Positions 1 to 10,143 of a stretch of DNA of 64,000 nucleotides are shown piece by piece (the stretch's first letter is position 1; every line of letters starts with the position of its first letter). Where the stretch lies: assembly GCA_902612575.1 (NCBI GenBank), contig CACMDZ010000003.1, positions 54,610 to 118,609 of the forward strand. The letters are read 5' to 3'. The notes under the pieces were generated by a model. The model was not told the DNA's origin. It did not search any database and saw nothing but the letters and a program-made list of their open reading frames with translations. A program made the position numbers and the translations under genes. This DNA comes from an uncultured Pelagibacteraceae bacterium. Lineage in GTDB: Bacteria > Pseudomonadota > Alphaproteobacteria > Pelagibacterales > Pelagibacteraceae.

Positions 1-1
1 T

Positions 2-208
2 ATATTTTCAAAACTAACTTCATATGATTATGATGGTTGGGCAGTTCTTGAATGGGAATGCTGCCTTAAACATCCAGAAGATGGAGCAAGAGAGGGAGCA
101 GAATTTATTAAAAATCATATAATTAATACAACAGAAAAAGCTTTTGATGATTTTGCAGGTAGCGGAGCTGACCATGAAGCAAACAAAAAAATGCTTGGCA
201 TTAATTAA
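2..208 (+). CDS. C-terminal fragment of a sugar phosphate isomerase/epimerase-like (xylose isomerase-like TIM barrel) protein, truncated by window edge
   Basis: Open frame from the edge reads IFSKLTSYDYDGWAVLEWECCLKHPEDGAREGAEFIKNHIINTTEKAFDDFAGSGADHEANKKMLGIN*. Stop overlaps the next ATG (TAATG). Confidence 0.6.
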   Translation: MFSKLTSYDYDGWAVLEWECCLKHPEDGAREGAEFIKNHIINTTEKAFDDFAGSGADHEANKKMLGIN

Positions 209-1362
209 TGAATAGAAAAATACGCATCGGCATGGTTGGTGGTGGTAAAGATGCTTTTATTGGAAGTGTCCACAGAATAGCTTTAAGACTTGATGGGTAT
301 TATGAATTAGTTGCTGGATCATTTTCATCTGACTTTGAAAATTCAAAAGAAACTGGAAAAAATCTTGGTCTAGAAAATGATAGGATCTATAAAACCTATC
401 AAGAGATGGCTGAAAAAGAGTCAACTAGAGCAGATGGTATTGATGTAGTTTCAATAGTAACTCCAAATCATTTACATGTACCTATTGCAAAAATTTTTGC
501 AGAAAATGGGATACATATTATTTGCGATAAGCCAATTGGTATGTCTAGTAAGGAAGCAATAGATCTTAAAAAGGTAATTGAAAGCAAAAAATTAATATTT
601 GCTTTGACACATAATTACACTGGATATCCTATGGTTCGACATGCAAGATCTTTAGTTCAAAAAGGGGACTTGGGTTCTTTAAGAGTCATTCAAGCTGAAT
701 ATCCACAAGATTGGTTAACAACAAAAGCAGAGGATAGTGGATTAAAGCAAGCCGAATGGAGAACTGATCCCAATAGATCTGGCGCTGGTGGTTGTATAGG
801 AGATATTGGAACTCATGCATATAATTTGATTAGGTTTATAACTCGATTGGAGGTAGATGAAATTTCAGCTGATATTCATACATTTGTTGAAGGGAGAAAA
901 GTGGATGATAATGCCCAAATAATGCTAAGATTTAAAGGGGGTGCAAAAGGATCAATATGGTCAAGCCAAGTAGCAGTTGGAAATGAAAATAATCTTAAAA
1001 TTAGAATATTTGGAGAAAATGCTGGAATTGAGTGGAGACAAGAAGATCCAAATTACTTGAATTATACTAAATTTGGTAGCCCTGCTCAAAACATTACAAG
1101 AGGAAGCAATATTACTAGTGATGAAGCTAAAAATGTAACAAGAATTCCCCAAGGTCATCCAGAAGGTTATTTAGAAGGTTTTGCTAATATTTATAGTGAT
1201 GTTTACAAAGAGCTATCAGCTAATATTGATAAACAAGAATATGATAAGTCAAATAATTGTTATCCTACAATTGATGATGGAATTGATGGAATGAAGTTTA
1301 TAGAAAATGTTATTAAGTCAAGTAAGAACAATAGTAAATGGATCCAATTTAATTCTAATTAA
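208..1362 (+). CDS. Gfo/Idh/MocA family oxidoreductase
   Basis: N-terminal Rossmann motif IGMVGGGKDAFIGSVH, VSIVTPNHLHVPIA, and CDKPIGMSSKEA (EKP-like) motif. Confidence 0.85.
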   Translation: MNRKIRIGMVGGGKDAFIGSVHRIALRLDGYYELVAGSFSSDFENSKETGKNLGLENDRIYKTYQEMAEKESTRADGIDVVSIVTPNHLHVPIAKIFAENGIHIICDKPIGMSSKEAIDLKKVIESKKLIFALTHNYTGYPMVRHARSLVQKGDLGSLRVIQAEYPQDWLTTKAEDSGLKQAEWRTDPNRSGAGGCIGDIGTHAYNLIRFITRLEVDEISADIHTFVEGRKVDDNAQIMLRFKGGAKGSIWSSQVAVGNENNLKIRIFGENAGIEWRQEDPNYLNYTKFGSPAQNITRGSNITSDEAKNVTRIPQGHPEGYLEGFANIYSDVYKELSANIDKQEYDKSNNCYPTIDDGIDGMKFIENVIKSSKNNSKWIQFNSN

Positions 1363-1534
1363 ATTTTGTTGATAAATATAATTAATAAAACCCATTTTGA
1401 TCTTTTATTTTTTTTAATAATTTGAAATCAATTTCCTAGAATGATAAATTATGTTTACCATATCTCATGGTAAAAAAGAGACCGATATCGCATCGGTTAA
1501 AAGCGAGTTTTGGAAAAACAAACAAGGAGAGTGT

Positions 1535-1726
1535 ATGAAAAGAATGCACAGAGTATTAAGTTCGTTTAGCCGAGGCTCAAAGAACGCTAGGCTAAATCAA
1601 CTTATGTTTCGAAACTTGAAAACTGTAGAAACTAATGCAAATGGCACAAGTGGATACGTTATCAAATCTGGGAAAAATTCAGGAGAAACATTAGGTCACT
1701 TAAAGAAAGAGGCTAAAAAGTTTTAG
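1535..1726 (+). CDS. small basic hypothetical protein (63 aa from the SD-preceded internal ATG; ORF track starts at 1451)
   Basis: AAGGAG SD-like sequence just upstream of ATG at 1535; followed by a strong intrinsic terminator. Confidence 0.5.
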   Translation: MKRMHRVLSSFSRGSKNARLNQLMFRNLKTVETNANGTSGYVIKSGKNSGETLGHLKKEAKKF

Positions 1727-1739
1727 CTTAAAGAATGAG

Positions 1740-1776
1740 ATATGGGGCAATCATATTTATATGCCCCATATTTTTT
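1740..1776 (+). terminator. Rho-independent terminator
   Basis: Perfect 10-bp stem ATATGGGGCA (1740-1749) / TGCCCCATAT (1762-1771) followed by a T run. Confidence 0.85.
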
Positions 1777-1781
1777 CATTC

Positions 1782-2183
1782 CTATTTTACTGGTGTCATA
1801 ATTTTTTGACCTTCAACTCCCATCGCAACAACAATCGCTTTAACAGGAACATCTCCAATATTTTTTGATTCATGGACTACACCCACATCCTCTACGAATG
1901 CATCTCCAGCTTTATAGATATAGCTTTTACCTCCTTGGGTAAGCTCAATCTCTCCTTGCTGAATCATTATTAATACTGGAAAAGAGTGGGTATGAGGAAC
2001 GACTGGACCTCCAACAGGAACGTTAAACTCAAAAGCAGTTATCTTTGCTTTGCCTGAAGGATATACTATATCGTTACCCATTCCAGTTTGACTTGTAGAT
2101 ATAATTCTCTTTACATGTCCATCAGCTAAAACTGAATTATTTATAACAAATATTGAAAATAGAATAATTATTATTTTTTTCAT
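1782..2183 (-). CDS. secreted cupin-domain protein
   Basis: Signal peptide-like N-terminus; cupin-like PHTHSFPVLIMIQQGEIELTQGG...YKAGDAF. Confidence 0.7.
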   Translation of the reverse strand: MKKIIIILFSIFVINNSVLADGHVKRIISTSQTGMGNDIVYPSGKAKITAFEFNVPVGGPVVPHTHSFPVLIMIQQGEIELTQGGKSYIYKAGDAFVEDVGVVHESKNIGDVPVKAIVVAMGVEGQKIMTPVK

Positions 2184-2259
2184 ACATTACCTTTCTGATT
2201 AAGAGCGAATAAAACACAGATATTGTTTTTATACGATATGACAAAAAGGTTTTTAGAAA

Positions 2260-2826
2260 TTATTTATTCCAGGAGACTTTAAACATTACTTCATTTCTTC
2301 TCATCATAGGTAATGTAAAGGGACCATTATATGTTGCTCTTATTGCAGGTCCGTTAATATTTATATTGTCTTCAATAAGCTTTTGATTAAGAATATCTCT
2401 GTGTTTAAAAAAATTTTTGTCAGATGCTCTACCAGAATACTGAATAACTGCGAAATACCCCTCTTTGATTGTTGAAATTTTTATATCTGGGTTATTTGGA
2501 AGAGGAGTATTATCTTTAGTAAATTTAGATGGTAAATAGAATTGCATATAATAACCTTCATCTTTTTCACCTTGAGTTACTGGAACTGTCATTTTAATTT
2601 CCTCAGATTTATTGTTTTGTCCTGAAATATATCTAAAGAGTTTTCTAAAACTGTTATCGTCATTTTTATTAATAACTTCTACCACCAACCTATCTTTATA
2701 GTGTCTAATTTCATAAGTATCAGTTGAATGAACTACATTATATGGAGCTTCTTCATATGCCATTGATGAAGAATATTGGAAATTAAAAGATAAACAAATT
2801 AAAAAAAATATAATTATTTTTCTCAT
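2260..2826 (-). CDS. SOUL family heme-binding protein (secreted)
   Basis: Signal peptide; YEIRHYKDRLVVEV, KIKMTVPVTQ-like, MQFYLPSKFT typical of the SOUL family. Confidence 0.8.
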   Translation of the reverse strand: MRKIIIFFLICLSFNFQYSSSMAYEEAPYNVVHSTDTYEIRHYKDRLVVEVINKNDDNSFRKLFRYISGQNNKSEEIKMTVPVTQGEKDEGYYMQFYLPSKFTKDNTPLPNNPDIKISTIKEGYFAVIQYSGRASDKNFFKHRDILNQKLIEDNININGPAIRATYNGPFTLPMMRRNEVMFKVSWNK

Positions 2827-2831
2827 ATTAC

Positions 2832-3980
2832 TTACAAGTAATTTTCGTTCATGAACAAGTTAATTCTTTTCATGCCCTCAATAATATCATCGGTGCTTCT
2901 AGCGTAAGAAAATCTTATCGTGGAATTACCTCTTTTTTGATCAAAATCTAATCCGGGAGTTATGGCAACTCCAGCTTTATTTAAAACTTCCTTACAGAAA
3001 TTGAGGCTATCATTGGAGTATTTAGAAATATCAACATAAATATAAAATGCACCATCAGGAGGAGAAAATTTTCCTAATCCAGCTTTAGGTAATTCTTCTA
3101 AAAGTATTTCTCTATTTTTTTTATAAACATTTACATTTTCATTTAATTCAATGTTAGCGTCCATTGCTGATAACGCTGTTAATTGGCTTACATGTGGTGG
3201 ACATATAAATAAATTTTGTGATAATCTTTCTACTTGTCTTACATGATCTTCTGGAACAATCATCCAACCTATTCGCCAACCTGTCATCGAAAAATATTTA
3301 GAAAAAGAATTTATAACATAACATTTGTCTGTTATTTCTAAAGCTGTGGTGGGATTATTTTCATATTGAATACCGTGGTATATTTCATCACTTATAAAGC
3401 TAACATTATTTTCTTGTGCAGTGTTTATTAAATTTTTTAGAGTTTCCTTATCAACCATCGATCCAGTAGGATTTGCAGGAGATGCAACAAGAATACCATT
3501 TAAATTATTTTTTTTTATATCTTCAGGTATTGGCTGAAATTTATTTTGTATTTCAGTTTGAATATCTACTGGAATTAAATCTTGAGATTTTAAAATTTGT
3601 CGGTAACTAGGATAGCCAGGTGCTGCTATACCCACTCTATCACCAATATTAAACAAAGATGTAAAAGATAAAATAAAAGCTCCAGATGAACCTACGGTTA
3701 TTACAACTCTATTTGGATTTAAATCAATGTTGTACCAATCTCCGTATAACTTAGAAATACGTTCTCTCAAAGCAGGAAGTCCAAGAGTAACCGTATAGCC
3801 TAAGTTATTATTAGATATTTCTTTAGTGATAAATTTTTTTGCTAATTTTGGAGCTGGGGTACCTGGCTGCCCTACTTCCATATGTATAATATGTTTGCCA
3901 TTTTTTTCAGCTATTCTAGCAGACTCCATTACATCCATTACAATAAACGGATCAACATTGCTTCTTTTTGAATTTTTCAT
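2832..3980 (-). CDS. pyridoxal phosphate-dependent aminotransferase (class I/II)
   Basis: SFSKYFSMTGWRIGW PLP-lysine motif; ASPANPTG motif. Confidence 0.9.
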   Translation of the reverse strand: MKNSKRSNVDPFIVMDVMESARIAEKNGKHIIHMEVGQPGTPAPKLAKKFITKEISNNNLGYTVTLGLPALRERISKLYGDWYNIDLNPNRVVITVGSSGAFILSFTSLFNIGDRVGIAAPGYPSYRQILKSQDLIPVDIQTEIQNKFQPIPEDIKKNNLNGILVASPANPTGSMVDKETLKNLINTAQENNVSFISDEIYHGIQYENNPTTALEITDKCYVINSFSKYFSMTGWRIGWMIVPEDHVRQVERLSQNLFICPPHVSQLTALSAMDANIELNENVNVYKKNREILLEELPKAGLGKFSPPDGAFYIYVDISKYSNDSLNFCKEVLNKAGVAITPGLDFDQKRGNSTIRFSYARSTDDIIEGMKRINLFMNENYL

Positions 3981-4003
3981 TTTTAATTTGATTTTAAAAA
4001 AAT

Positions 4004-4195
4004 TTATAAATTAATTTTAAAAGTTCTTGCAGATTTTTCTTCGGAAATTTTAAGAATTTTGAATTTAGACGTTTTCTCTAATTTTTGACCTTTGTTTGTC
4101 ACAAATGATTTCATTTTTTTTACTTCTCCCTCAGGCATCTTTCTTGTGTACTTAAGTGTATGTTTTTTCGAGCCTATAACAAAGATCGTTTTCAT
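4004..4195 (-). CDS. conserved small hypothetical protein
   Basis: 63-aa ORF filling the gap between two co-directional genes. Confidence 0.4.
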   Translation of the reverse strand: MKTIFVIGSKKHTLKYTRKMPEGEVKKMKSFVTNKGQKLEKTSKFKILKISEEKSARTFKINL

Positions 4196-4207
4196 AATTT
4201 CTATATA

Positions 4208-4756
4208 TTATAAAGTATCGATTGATCCAATAATATTCAAGTTTTTATCTGTCACAACAATTTCACCAGAAGATGTTCCAATATTTAAAATTGCCCCAAT
4301 AACTACGTAGTGCGTAACAAATACAATATTATTTTTACTATCTATGCTGTCTATAAATTCATAAAAATCTTTTATCTGTTTATCCTCATTAGCTGCAAAT
4401 CTTATATCGTAGAATGAATTTAGAGCGTCAAATGTCTCAAAGTCATCAAAAGCATATTTTGCAGTATCTTTACATCTGCACCACTCACTAGAATAAATAT
4501 TATCAATTTTAATCTCATTTTTTTTAAAAATTAATCCAATTTTTTTTGATTGCTGAATTCCTATTTGATTTAAATTTCTTTGAGTATAACAGTTTTGCAA
4601 TTCAAAATTTTCTGGATCACCATTACCTGGGGCAAGTGCATGTCTTATAAATATAAGTTTGCCTCCCTCTTTTAAAGATTCAATAACTTTGTCATTGGCA
4701 AATGAATAATTTAATTGAAATAATAAAACTGAAAAAATTAAAATTAATTTTTTCAT
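4208..4756 (-). CDS. histidine phosphatase family protein, secreted
   Basis: Signal peptide; LIFIRHALAPGNGDP (RHG-like) and VTHYVVIGAIL motifs. Confidence 0.8.
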   Translation of the reverse strand: MKKLILIFSVLLFQLNYSFANDKVIESLKEGGKLIFIRHALAPGNGDPENFELQNCYTQRNLNQIGIQQSKKIGLIFKKNEIKIDNIYSSEWCRCKDTAKYAFDDFETFDALNSFYDIRFAANEDKQIKDFYEFIDSIDSKNNIVFVTHYVVIGAILNIGTSSGEIVVTDKNLNIIGSIDTL

Positions 4757-4757
4757 C

Positions 4758-5303
4758 TTAAACAGATTGATCTTTAATTAGTTCCTTTATTTGAGGTATC
4801 ATTATTTTTGGAGACCTCATTGATGGATAAATTTTTTTTACTCTTTCATAGCTGCTTAAAGCTTTTTCATAGTTTTTTAATTTCATTTGCACTAAGCCTT
4901 GACCTGATAAAGCTCCAAAATGTCTTTTTTCTAATTTTAAAACTTCATCAATGTCGTCTTGTGACGCTTGATACTTACCCATCAAATAAAGAACTGTAGC
5001 TCGTTTATTCCATGCTTCAGCCCATTTTGGATCAAGTTCGATAACAGTTGTAAATATATCTTCAGCTTTTTGGTATTCTTGACTGTTCATAAATGATGTT
5101 CCTCTAGATAATAAACTGGTTAAGTTTTGATCTTTTGGATGAGTTGTCCAAATACCCCAAATTTTCATTTCCGTTTCCCTTGCTGAGATTTCGCCATCTT
5201 CTAAAAGTTTTTCAAAAAGTTTATCTAATTGATTATTATCTGCTGAAAAGACTGGATTAAAAAATAAAGTTAATACTATTAAGCTTTTTAAAATAATTTT
5301 CAT
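4758..5303 (-). CDS. TPR-repeat protein, exported
   Basis: Signal peptide; tandem TPRs (EYQKAEDIFTTVIELDPKWAEAWNKRATVLYLMGKY...). Confidence 0.75.
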   Translation of the reverse strand: MKIILKSLIVLTLFFNPVFSADNNQLDKLFEKLLEDGEISARETEMKIWGIWTTHPKDQNLTSLLSRGTSFMNSQEYQKAEDIFTTVIELDPKWAEAWNKRATVLYLMGKYQASQDDIDEVLKLEKRHFGALSGQGLVQMKLKNYEKALSSYERVKKIYPSMRSPKIMIPQIKELIKDQSV

Positions 5304-5309
5304 TAATTT

Positions 5310-6629
5310 TTATTTTCCCCCAACAATCATACCTTCAACATGCATTGTTGGTGAATTGGTAGAATAATTAAATTCTAGATCGTCAGCTAGAGTTATATTT
5401 TGAAAAATATTATTTAAATTTCCAGCGATTGTTATTTCACTTACCGGATATGAAAATTCACCATTCTCAATCATTATACCACTTGCACCTACGGAATAAT
5501 CTCCATTAATAATATTTGTGCCGTGACCGATAGTTTCTTTTATATAAAGAAGTTTTTTTTCTGATTTTATCAACTCACTAAAAGTTTTAGATCCGTTTTC
5601 AAAATACAGATTTGTTGTACCGCTTGCTCTGCCATTAGACTTTCTGTTTATTTTTTTTCCATTGTAAGTGTCAATCAAATAATCCTGAAGTATTCCATTT
5701 TTAATTAAATCTAAATTAATTATACCTATACCTTCACTGTCAAAGTAACGTGATCCATTAGCTTTTTTGATATCACCACGATCATTAATATTTATTTCAG
5801 TGTTGAATACTTTTTGGTTTAATTTGTCCTTTAAAAAAGTAGTACCTTTTGCAATGGCACTTGATGAAATGGCGCTAGCAAAGATTGAAAGAAAGTTTTT
5901 TGATATTCTTTTGTCAAATATAAGGCTAATTTTTTCACTTTTAATCTTTTTTGGATTTAATTTTTTCACAGCATGATCCGCTGCGATAGATCCAAGCTCT
6001 TTTGGTTTTAAAATGTCATTATAAAATCTTTTACTAGTATATTCATAATCTCTTTCCATACTTCCATTGCTTTTAGAAACAACTTCACAATAAGCTGTAA
6101 ATTGAGAAGTTTTATATCCATCAGCAAATCCATTTGAATTAGCTAATAAAAAATTTGATTTATTTTCCCCAAATCCTGAACCATTGGTATTTACAATTTT
6201 ATTATTTGAAAAAGCCTCATCTTCTGCCTCTTTTATATAATTAATTTTATCTTCATTACTCAAATGAGTTTCATCGTATAAATCTAAATCTTTCAAACCG
6301 CTAAAATGAAGATCTTTATCTGGCAGTGAATTATATTCATCTTCGGGTGTTATCTTCATTGTTTCAATACATCTATCAACTAATTCATTTAAGTTACTCT
6401 CTTTAAGGTTTGATGATGCAATTGAGGACTTTTTTTTTCCTAAATATGTAGTAAGGACAACTCCAAGATTTTCTGATCTTTCAGAACCATCTAATTTTTT
6501 ATTCCTAACATTAATATTTTCAGATACAGAACTCTGTACCAAAATACTTGCATCAGTTGAGCCAAGTTTTTTTGATTTGCTAAGACAAATATCAGCAATT
6601 TTTTTTAGATAATCTTGATCTTTAATCAT
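5310..6629 (-). CDS. pmbA: TldD/PmbA family metalloprotease subunit, PmbA/TldE-like
   Basis: PmbA-like length and motifs (SENLGVVLTTYLGKKKSS, ASGIMIENGE); adjacent tldD. Confidence 0.8.
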   Translation of the reverse strand: MIKDQDYLKKIADICLSKSKKLGSTDASILVQSSVSENINVRNKKLDGSERSENLGVVLTTYLGKKKSSIASSNLKESNLNELVDRCIETMKITPEDEYNSLPDKDLHFSGLKDLDLYDETHLSNEDKINYIKEAEDEAFSNNKIVNTNGSGFGENKSNFLLANSNGFADGYKTSQFTAYCEVVSKSNGSMERDYEYTSKRFYNDILKPKELGSIAADHAVKKLNPKKIKSEKISLIFDKRISKNFLSIFASAISSSAIAKGTTFLKDKLNQKVFNTEININDRGDIKKANGSRYFDSEGIGIINLDLIKNGILQDYLIDTYNGKKINRKSNGRASGTTNLYFENGSKTFSELIKSEKKLLYIKETIGHGTNIINGDYSVGASGIMIENGEFSYPVSEITIAGNLNNIFQNITLADDLEFNYSTNSPTMHVEGMIVGGK

Positions 6630-6634
6630 TGAGA

Positions 6635-8047
6635 TTACAATTGAGTTCCACCAACTGTCATATTGTTTATCAACAAAGATGGCTGTCCAACACCAACCGG
6701 AACACCTTGTCCTGCTTTTCCACAGGTGCCAATTCCAGGATCTAACATCATATCATTTCCAACCATTAAAATTTCTTTTAATGATGATGGTCCGTCACCT
6801 ATTAGAGTTGCGCCTTTAATCGGAGCTCCTACTTTGCCATTAATTATTTCATATGCCTCTGTACAATTGAAAACAAATTTTCCTGATGTTATATCCACTT
6901 GACCACCACCAAAACTTACCGCAAATATACCCTTATCGACTGATTTAATCATTTCCTCTTGAGTGTTTGTGCCGCCTAACATAATTGTATTTCTCATCCT
7001 TGGCATTACGACATGTTTATAACTTTCTCTTCTTCCATTTCCTGTGGATTTTGTATTCATTAATCTGGCGTTTAATCTATCTTGCATAAAATTTTTTAGA
7101 ATTCCGTCCTCTATTAAAACAGTTCTTTCGGTTGGAGTTCCTTCATCATCAATATTTAAACTACCTCTTCTATTATCTATTGTACCATCATCTATTATTG
7201 TAACTCCTTTGCTTGCAACTTTTTTTCCTACTAAATCATGAAACGCAGAAGTTTTTTTTCTATTAAAGTCACCCTCTAAACCATGACCAACAGCTTCATG
7301 AATTAAAATAGCAGGCCAGCCTGGTCCGAGTACAACTTTCATCTCTCCAGCTGGTGAGGGTTTGCTTTCTATGTTTGTGTTTGCAATCCTAAAAGCTTCA
7401 TCGCAAACTTTTTTCCAGTTATCGTTCTTTAAATATTCATCATAATCTTGTCTTCCACCAATTCCATAAACACCAGTTTCTTTTCTTCCATTTTTTTCAA
7501 CCATCACTGACATGTTAATTCTAACCAATGGTCGATTATCTGATAATAGCTCTCCACCAGATCTAATAATTTCAATATTTTTCTTCTCAGCTAAAAGACT
7601 AGCTGTAACTTGCTTTACACTACTATCTTTAGATCTGGCATACTCATTCATATTATTAAGTAACTCTATTTTTGATTTCATTGATTTGCTTTCAATCGGA
7701 TCAATGTCTTTATAAAGTTTTTGATTAGTTTTTTTTATTTCTGAGTTGTAAGTGCCGCTATTGTTTTTTAAAGTAGATTTAAGATTATCACTTGAATTTT
7801 TTAACGATTTTTCTGAAATTTCATTTGAATGTGAGTAAGCCACGGTATCGCCTGTGACCGCTCTAAAACCATAGCCTAAATCAGAGGTATAGTTTGAACT
7901 TTTGATTTTATTATCATCTAAAACGATAGTTTCAGATTTTGTATCTTCGACGTAAAGTTCACCATCATCACAACTATTTAAAGTCTCTGAAACAATTTTA
8001 TCAGCTTTTTCTAGAGATAATTCTGAGTTTTTTAGCAAAGAGGTCAT
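6635..8047 (-). CDS. tldD: metalloprotease TldD
   Basis: HEAVGHGLEGD (HExxxH) zinc motif and C-terminal GTCGKAGQGVPVGVGQPSLLI. Confidence 0.9.
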   Translation of the reverse strand: MTSLLKNSELSLEKADKIVSETLNSCDDGELYVEDTKSETIVLDDNKIKSSNYTSDLGYGFRAVTGDTVAYSHSNEISEKSLKNSSDNLKSTLKNNSGTYNSEIKKTNQKLYKDIDPIESKSMKSKIELLNNMNEYARSKDSSVKQVTASLLAEKKNIEIIRSGGELLSDNRPLVRINMSVMVEKNGRKETGVYGIGGRQDYDEYLKNDNWKKVCDEAFRIANTNIESKPSPAGEMKVVLGPGWPAILIHEAVGHGLEGDFNRKKTSAFHDLVGKKVASKGVTIIDDGTIDNRRGSLNIDDEGTPTERTVLIEDGILKNFMQDRLNARLMNTKSTGNGRRESYKHVVMPRMRNTIMLGGTNTQEEMIKSVDKGIFAVSFGGGQVDITSGKFVFNCTEAYEIINGKVGAPIKGATLIGDGPSSLKEILMVGNDMMLDPGIGTCGKAGQGVPVGVGQPSLLINNMTVGGTQL

Positions 8048-8122
8048 AGTTTATATTTAAGGGTGAATAATTTATAATCAAGAATGATATGCGCGATCAT
8101 TGATCACATCAAAACACATAAA

Positions 8123-9001
8123 TTAGCTAATTTTATCTAAAAAAAAATTGGTTAAATATTTTACAGTTGCTTTTGGGTTTTGTTCTGGAATGAAATGACC
8201 TGAATTTATTGCATGTCCTTCAATTTTTTTAGTTGTATATTTCTGCCAAATTTTTACTGGTTTGAACTGTCTACCAATTACACCCTTTTTTCCCCACAAT
8301 ACTTGAATAGGAATATTAAGTTTTTTCTTTCTGTCTTTTTTATCATGATCCAAGTCAATTGTTGCAGAAGCTCTATAATCTTCGCATGATCCATGAATTC
8401 TTTTTGGTTGCTTAAAACATTTTAAATAACCTTCTTCAACTTTTCCAAATTTATGATTTCCAGACCATTTATCTAGGCAGTTTTTCATCCATTTTCTTGG
8501 ATCACTCATAATCATTCTTTCAGGTAGCCATTTAGGTTGAATTAAAAAAAACCAATGAAAGTATGCTTTAGCAAAGTCTTTAGTTGTTAATTCATACATA
8601 TCTAATGTGGGGCAAATATCTAAAACACTCAAAGCTAATATATTTTTTCTATGGTCCCTTGCTAATCTGTGAGCCACTCTTCCTCCTCTATCATGTCCAG
8701 CTACAAAGAATTTATAATAACCTAATTTTACCATTATTTGTTTCATGTCACTTGCCATTTCTCTTTTGGAATAATTAAAATGATTTTTATCTGAGGGTGG
8801 AGCTAAACTATTACCATATCCCCTTAGGTCTGCAGCAATAACTGTAAATTTTTTCGATAATTCTAGAGCAGTCTTGTGCCACATTAAATGTGTTTGTGGA
8901 TAACCATGAAGTAAAAGTAACGGTGGACCCTTACCTCCTACTCTACAGAAAATTTTACCTTTTCTAACTTTTACGTATTTTGACTTAAAACCTTTAAACA
9001 T
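8123..9001 (-). CDS. alpha/beta hydrolase (haloacid/haloalkane dehalogenase-like)
   Basis: LLLLHGYPQTHLMWH, VAGHDRGGRVAHRLA nucleophile elbow, ALSVLDICPT. Confidence 0.8.
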   Translation of the reverse strand: MFKGFKSKYVKVRKGKIFCRVGGKGPPLLLLHGYPQTHLMWHKTALELSKKFTVIAADLRGYGNSLAPPSDKNHFNYSKREMASDMKQIMVKLGYYKFFVAGHDRGGRVAHRLARDHRKNILALSVLDICPTLDMYELTTKDFAKAYFHWFFLIQPKWLPERMIMSDPRKWMKNCLDKWSGNHKFGKVEEGYLKCFKQPKRIHGSCEDYRASATIDLDHDKKDRKKKLNIPIQVLWGKKGVIGRQFKPVKIWQKYTTKKIEGHAINSGHFIPEQNPKATVKYLTNFFLDKIS

Positions 9002-9106
9002 GCTTAATAATATGAATTTTTGAAAGTATAACTAATGAAAGCTTAGTATCAATATTAATAATATTTAATTTGAATTTACTTTGTGCACCTGTATAAATTC
9101 GGATTT

Positions 9107-10141
9107 GTGAGAATTGAAGAAGAATTAAAACTAGATTATTCAGACGTCCTTTTTAGACCTAAAAGAAGTACTCTGCAAAGTCGTAAAGATGTAAATCTTC
9201 TAAGAACATACAGATTTAAATATAGTAAAAATGAGTGGTCGGGTATTCCTATAATGGCTGCAAATATGGATGGGGTCGGAGAGCTTGGAATAGCTGAGAA
9301 ATTATCTGAATATGGCATGATTACATGTTTAACTAAACAACATGATGTAAAAAAAATAAAACAATTTAAAAAAATTAAATCTATTTACAAAAATATAGCT
9401 ATTAGCATTGGTACTAAAAAAGAAGATTTTGAAAATTTAAACAAAGTTTTAAGAGAGTTTGGATTTATAAAGTTCATTTGTATTGATGTTGCTAATGGTT
9501 ATTCTGAATACTTTAGTAAATTTCTTAAATCTGTAAGAGATAAATATCCTACAAAAACTATTATAGCTGGAAATGTAGTTACTGCAGATATGACGCAAGA
9601 ACTTATTTTATCTGGTGCAGATATTGTAAAAGTTGGGATTGGTCCAGGAAGTGTTTGTACAACAAGAATTCAAACTGGAGTTGGCTACCCTCAATTAAGT
9701 GCTGTAATTGAATGTGCTGATGCAGCACATGGTTTAGGAGCTCATATAATTGCAGACGGTGGATGTACATGTCCTGGAGATGTTGCAAAAGGTTTTGGTG
9801 GTGGTGCGGATTTTGTAATGTTAGGTGGAATGTTTGCAGGTCACGACGAAGGTAAAGGGAAAATAGTTAAATCAAACGGTTCAAAATATATTGAATTTTA
9901 TGGTTCAAGCTCTGAAACAGCAAATAAAAAGCATTATGGAGGATTATCAAATTACAGAAGTAGTGAAGGAAGAACTGTAAGAATTAAATATAGAGGAAAA
10001 ATAAAAGATACAATTCAAGATATTCTAGGTGGCGTTAGAAGTAGTTGCACATATGTGGGTGCACCTTCATTAAAACAATTAAGTAAATGTACTACTTTTG
10101 TAAGAGTTGCAAAACAATTTAACGATACTTTCACAAAATAA
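9107..10141 (+). CDS. guaC: GMP reductase; GTG start at 9107 likely (ORF track start 9083)
   Basis: [23 protein letters not shown]...[19 protein letters not shown]...[15 protein letters not shown] matches the GuaC pattern. Confidence 0.85.
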   Translation: MRIEEELKLDYSDVLFRPKRSTLQSRKDVNLLRTYRFKYSKNEWSGIPIMAANMDGVGELGIAEKLSEYGMITCLTKQHDVKKIKQFKKIKSIYKNIAISIGTKKEDFENLNKVLREFGFIKFICIDVANGYSEYFSKFLKSVRDKYPTKTIIAGNVVTADMTQELILSGADIVKVGIGPGSVCTTRIQTGVGYPQLSAVIECADAAHGLGAHIIADGGCTCPGDVAKGFGGGADFVMLGGMFAGHDEGKGKIVKSNGSKYIEFYGSSSETANKKHYGGLSNYRSSEGRTVRIKYRGKIKDTIQDILGGVRSSCTYVGAPSLKQLSKCTTFVRVAKQFNDTFTK

Positions 10142-10143
10142 AA

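Noticed and set aside
961-1158. 65-aa minus-strand ORF inside the Gfo/Idh gene
   Set aside because: Antisense shadow ORF within a clear enzyme-coding gene.
8080-8140. Palindromes GATCATTGATC and AAATTAGCTAATTT in the tldD / hydrolase gap
   Set aside because: Short AT-rich palindromes are expected by chance at this composition, and one overlaps coding sequence.
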